Below, one piece after another: positions 5,578-8,003 of a stretch of DNA of 8,003 nucleotides; the first letter of the stretch is position 1; every line of letters begins with the position of its first letter. The DNA comes from an uncultured Bacteroidota bacterium (GTDB taxonomy: Bacteria > Bacteroidota > Bacteroidia > Bacteroidales > UBA12481). The translations under genes and the position numbers were made by a program. The notes under the pieces were generated by a model. That model made no database searches and had not been told where the DNA came from. It saw nothing but the letters and a program-made list of their open reading frames with translations. The DNA lies in NCBI GenBank assembly GCA_903832165.1, contig CAILAQ010000601.1, forward strand, positions 1-8,003. The letters are read 5' to 3'.

Positions 5578-6939
5578 ATGAAATTATTTGAGGAATTGAA
5601 AATTAAATTCGAAAGTGCAAACTGGGGGCGGCATACAGAGTTTGCAGTGATCGATACCATATTAGAAAAGCACTCTGACATTTTTTTACTTTTTAAGGAT
5701 GATATCATGGGGAAAAGTCCCAATAGTCAGTTTGGCCGTGGTGATGTACCCACGGTGGAGCAGATTGTTCGTGCAGCCATCTATAAAGAGATGAAAGGCA
5801 TGGATTACCGAGAGCTGGCTGATGCCCAGGATGATTCCCGGATTTGTGCCTACTTTATCAAGTTGGACCAAAGAAAACCTTATAGTTTTCAGATGTTCCA
5901 GAACTATATCTCGAGAATCAAGCCGGAGACGCTTCAAAAAGTTTTGTACCGGATCAACCAGATAGCTATTGGCGAAAGTTATGAGGATGTTCAGCAATTG
6001 TGCCAGGATACGACGGTAGTGGAGAGCAATATACATTATCCAACGAATAACTCTTTGGTATGGGATTGTTTCAAGGAAAGCAATCGCCTTCTGGGCCATC
6101 TTCAAAAGGAAATCACTGATTTTAGCTTTATTGATTACACCAAGGGAGCCAAGAAAACCTATTTTAAGTTGAATGTGACCAAGAAGGAAGAAGCCCGGTA
6201 TGGTCTGTTTTGCATTCAGTTGATTGGTCTTACCAAAGCAATCAACCAGCTCTCGAATGTGGTAAAAAAAAACTTCGGGAGCTTGGTAGCCGACCTTATC
6301 CAGATCCAAATGAGCAGTTTGCTTAAACTGATGTATCAGGTTCATGAGATGACCCATGAACTGCAAATAGAAGGAAATCAGGTTCCTAATGAGAAGAAGT
6401 TGTTTTCGATCTATGAGCTTCATACGGACATCATTGTTAAAGGTCAGCGGGAAGTGGAGTTCGGCCATAAAGTGTCGTTGGCCACGGGATCCAGTAATCT
6501 GATCCTGGATTGTCAGATTTTGAAGGGAAATCCGGGTGATAAAACTCTTTATCAGGGAGTTATTGGCCGGGTTGTTAAGGCGTACGGCAGGGTTCCCAGA
6601 GATAGTGCTGCAGATGGCGGCTACGCGACTCTGGACAATCTGAATTTTGCTAAAAAGATGAAAATCAGAAACATTGTCTTTAATAAAGTGGTCGGGAGTC
6701 TTCAGAATCAAGTCTCTAGTAAAAATATGGAAACCCGATTGAAGAAATGGCGCAGCTCGATAGAGGCAGTCATTTCCAACCTGAAGCGGGGCTTTAATTT
6801 GGAACGATGTAACTGGAAAGGATGGGGACATTTTCAAGCCAAAGTATTGTGGAGTGCCCTGGCCTATAATTTTCGGGTTCTGACAGCCATGGTCATGAAG
6901 AGTATCCTCCTTGAGCAAAGCCTTGCGCAGGCTGCCTGA
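5578..6939 (+). CDS. DDE transposase, ISNCY-like
   Basis: A 453-residue, uninterrupted transposase that would cut and join the element's 15-bp ends. Probable catalytic residues are D144 in CQDTTVVESN, D346 in DSAADGGYA and E396 in SSIEAVISNLKRGF. The E-to-K/R spacing after the glutamate looks like the YREK-type signature of IS4/IS5-related RNase H-fold transposases. The region LFSIYELHTDIIVKG (275-289) followed by EFGHKV (294-299) is characteristic of ISNCY-type proteins, which carry an insertion between the first two acidic residues. Residues about 50-130, with REL and a short helical stretch, probably bind DNA. The start ATG 5578 is preceded by an A-rich stretch with no clear Shine-Dalgarno site. 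Full length and intact catalytic residues suggest it could still be active. GC is intermediate between the gldA side and the operon it interrupts, consistent with independent origin. Confidence 0.92.
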   Translation: MKLFEELKIKFESANWGRHTEFAVIDTILEKHSDIFLLFKDDIMGKSPNSQFGRGDVPTVEQIVRAAIYKEMKGMDYRELADAQDDSRICAYFIKLDQRKPYSFQMFQNYISRIKPETLQKVLYRINQIAIGESYEDVQQLCQDTTVVESNIHYPTNNSLVWDCFKESNRLLGHLQKEITDFSFIDYTKGAKKTYFKLNVTKKEEARYGLFCIQLIGLTKAINQLSNVVKKNFGSLVADLIQIQMSSLLKLMYQVHEMTHELQIEGNQVPNEKKLFSIYELHTDIIVKGQREVEFGHKVSLATGSSNLILDCQILKGNPGDKTLYQGVIGRVVKAYGRVPRDSAADGGYATLDNLNFAKKMKIRNIVFNKVVGSLQNQVSSKNMETRLKKWRSSIEAVISNLKRGFNLERCNWKGWGHFQAKVLWSALAYNFRVLTAMVMKSILLEQSLAQAA

Positions 6940-7013
6940 TACGCTTCGGCGACCGGCTTTTAGAATGGTTCTATTTGAAAAAGGAAAAAACAAGGGGTAG
7001 ATGTGCTTAAAAT

Positions 7014-7046
7014 TTTGAAAATCAGTGACTATTAACAATATCTTTC
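7014..7046 (+). promoter_or_regulatory. Possible outward promoter in the right end of the insertion sequence
   Basis: TTTG at 7014-7017 and TATCTTTC at 7039-7046 are 21 bp apart and resemble the Bacteroidetes -33/-7 pair with one mismatch in the -7 box. Transcription would run out of the element into the lipoprotein gene at 7184. Weak evidence, noted because the element has displaced whatever promoter stood there. Confidence 0.2.
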
Positions 7047-7154
7047 GAAATATTAACAAAGATCAGGTGTCGCAACAAAGCAAATGGCTCGCCGGAGAGA
7101 AAATCCGGCTTCGTGTCCAGGAGACAATCGGAGGCATTTTTGATTTGGGTGACA

Positions 7155-7169
7155 TTATGGACAGACTCT
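7155..7169 (+). repeat. Right terminal inverted repeat of the insertion sequence
   Basis: TTATGGACAGACTCT is the exact reverse complement of 5471-5485. It ends 14 bp before the start codon of the next gene. Confidence 0.92.
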
Positions 7170-7183
7170 AAATAAAATGAGCT

Positions 7184-7792
7184 ATGAAAAAAAATGACAA
7201 TTTCGTTATATTAGGCATTTTCTTGCTTTTATCGGCTAGCTGCACAAAAGGCCCCAAACCTATGGCGGTGTTTACATTTGACAGAAATGAGAGTTTGGCT
7301 CGTGACACGGTAAGGTTCACCAATATATCTACTGACGCAACAGTGTATTTGTGGGATTTTGGTGACGACTCCGTTTCAACTATTGAAAACCCGATTCATG
7401 CGTATCAGCAGCCAGGAACTTATGCGATAAAACTGACTGCGAACGGACAAGGTGGTGAAAGCTCAATTTCACATGAAATAATTGTATTAGCGTCAATGAC
7501 CGGAAAGTGGTCGAGCAATTTTACATATTTTTCGGATTACAACGGTTTAATGGAACTAATACAAAGTGTAAATGGAGGTCTCTCTGGATCGGTGAAATTA
7601 ACGATGAACTCTGAATCATTCCCACTCGAAGCGACAAGTAAAATCAGCGGATCCTCTGTTTCAATTGAATCCAAGGTTTTAGGTGGCCAGTTTTTGTGGA
7701 AAGGAACCGTAAATGCTGCAGATGATTTCATCTCAGGAAGCCTTTTTGTTGATGGAGTTCATTCAGGTAATTGGTATGCTATTAAAAGGTAA
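7184..7792 (+). CDS. PKD-domain lipoprotein with lipocalin-like C-terminal domain
   Basis: A 202-residue exported protein of unknown specific role. A signal peptide ends in LLLSASC with C20 as the likely lipidated cysteine; the -3 residue is Ser rather than the usual Leu, so the lipobox is near-consensus. Residues about 27-102 form a PKD (Ig-like) domain with the typical YLWDFGDD (55-62) and NPIHAYQQPGTYAIKLTA (69-86). From about residue 105 a small beta-rich domain starts with TGKWSSNF, continues with alternating GLSGSV, ISGSSV, FLWKGTV and FISGSLF strands, and ends with SGNWYAI, a pattern like short lipocalin-type domains of Bacteroidetes lipoproteins. Such proteins usually sit on the cell surface or outer membrane and bind carbohydrate or protein. 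ATG 7184 opens directly into the signal peptide; no Shine-Dalgarno site is visible. The insertion sequence ends 14 bp upstream, so its own promoter is missing or lies inside the element. The next gene starts 50 bp downstream in the same direction. Confidence 0.82.
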   Translation: MKKNDNFVILGIFLLLSASCTKGPKPMAVFTFDRNESLARDTVRFTNISTDATVYLWDFGDDSVSTIENPIHAYQQPGTYAIKLTANGQGGESSISHEIIVLASMTGKWSSNFTYFSDYNGLMELIQSVNGGLSGSVKLTMNSESFPLEATSKISGSSVSIESKVLGGQFLWKGTVNAADDFISGSLFVDGVHSGNWYAIKR

Positions 7793-7842
7793 ATTTATAG
7801 GGTTAAAGAAAATTCACGTAGCTGGTATAAAATATTTCATCA

Positions 7843-8003
7843 ATGAAAAATCTGCGGATTCTACCTTTATTGGTCGTCTTGCTGGCATCAACCTGGTTTG
7901 ATGTGGCTGCTCAATTTACCGCCATTAAAGTAAAAGGGGTGGTATTGGATTCCATTACCAGGGAACCGGTACCTTTTGCAAATGCTTTTTTTGCCAATAC
8001 AAC
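7843..8003 (+). CDS. Exported protein with CarboxypepD_reg-like domain, N-terminal part only
   Basis: The first 53 codons are present before the window ends. Residues 1-23 form a signal peptide (MKNLRILPLLVVLL, then DVAA before Q24). The next stretch, VKGVVLDSITREPVPFANAF (30-49), is the opening of a carboxypeptidase-regulatory-like beta-sandwich (PF13715 type), where V-x-G-x-V-x-D, a turn, EPxPFANxF is typical. In Bacteroidetes this domain begins TonB-dependent (SusC-like) receptors and also large outer-membrane proteins of the DUF5686 type. Which of these follows cannot be decided from what is visible. It starts 50 bp after the lipoprotein stop, so co-transcription is likely. Confidence 0.75.
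   Translation, partial: MKNLRILPLLVVLLASTWFDVAAQFTAIKVKGVVLDSITREPVPFANAFFANT

Larger units (their letters stand above)
5471..7169 (+). mobile_element. Complete insertion sequence, ISNCY-like, 1699 bp
   Basis: The ends are perfect 15-bp inverted repeats, and one intact DDE transposase fills most of the interior. The left noncoding end is 107 bp. The right noncoding end (6940-7154) is 215 bp, holds no gene, and contains a small hairpin GCCGGA (7091-7096) / TCCGGC (7104-7109) without a T-tract. The inverted match continues outside both ends through A/T bases (5464-5470 with 7170-7176). The only candidate target duplication is a 2-bp TA, if the outermost bases are assigned to the flank; no longer direct repeat is visible. 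The family name rests on transposase motifs remembered from ISNCY (ISDol1-type) elements, not on a database match. Confidence 0.9.

Noticed and set aside
5686..7059. A 457-codon open frame on the minus strand covering nearly the whole transposase gene.
   Set aside because: It mirrors the transposase codons, has no recognisable motif or domain, and the plus-strand protein has clear DDE motifs. It is an antisense shadow.
7713..7901. A 62-codon plus-strand frame overlapping the end of the PKD lipoprotein gene and the start of the last gene.
   Set aside because: It is out of frame with both real genes, each of which has a clear signal peptide and domain signature.

Overview
The window looks like a chromosomal stretch from a Bacteroidota (Bacteroidetes) species. 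The evidence is a family 2 glycoside hydrolase with a GSET-type nucleophile motif, a secreted 6-bladed beta-propeller protein with the GxGPGEY signature, a PKD lipoprotein, the start of a carboxypeptidase-regulatory-like (CarboxypepD_reg) outer-membrane-type protein, near absence of strong Shine-Dalgarno sites, and exact matches to the Bacteroidetes -7 promoter box TAnnTTTG. No taxon below phylum can be supported.

Layout. Positions 1-1571 (minus strand) hold the N-terminal 523 residues of a periplasmic GH2 beta-glycosidase that runs off the left edge. A 433-bp divergent intergenic region follows. It is dominated by one concentric imperfect inverted repeat, with a REP-like hairpin pair at its core. 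Next is a glycerol dehydrogenase (gldA-like, 2005-3099). From about 3100 the base composition drops sharply and a compact operon-like block begins: a small secreted seven-cysteine protein (3285-3551), a secreted 6-bladed beta-propeller protein (3637-4800), and a membrane-anchored thioredoxin-fold protein with a CxxC motif (4797-5450). The last two are coupled by an ATGA stop/start overlap. A second ATGA overlap opens a fourth reading frame that is cut after eight codons by an insertion sequence.

The insertion sequence (5471-7169) has 15-bp perfect terminal inverted repeats and an intact 453-residue DDE transposase resembling the ISNCY group. It ends only 14 bp before a lipoprotein gene carrying a PKD domain and a lipocalin-like C-terminal domain (7184-7792). 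The window closes with the first 53 residues of a signal-peptide-bearing CarboxypepD_reg protein (7843 onward).

How the genes may work together. GH2 and GldA would handle released sugars and glycerol/dihydroxyacetone, but nothing here proves they share a pathway; the mirrored sequence between them leaves co-regulation possible. The most intriguing unit is 3285-5485: a cysteine-rich exported peptide, an exported propeller and an envelope thiol protein in one transcription unit. This suggests an envelope system that makes, folds or handles the peptide, now probably damaged by the insertion sequence. No function is proven.
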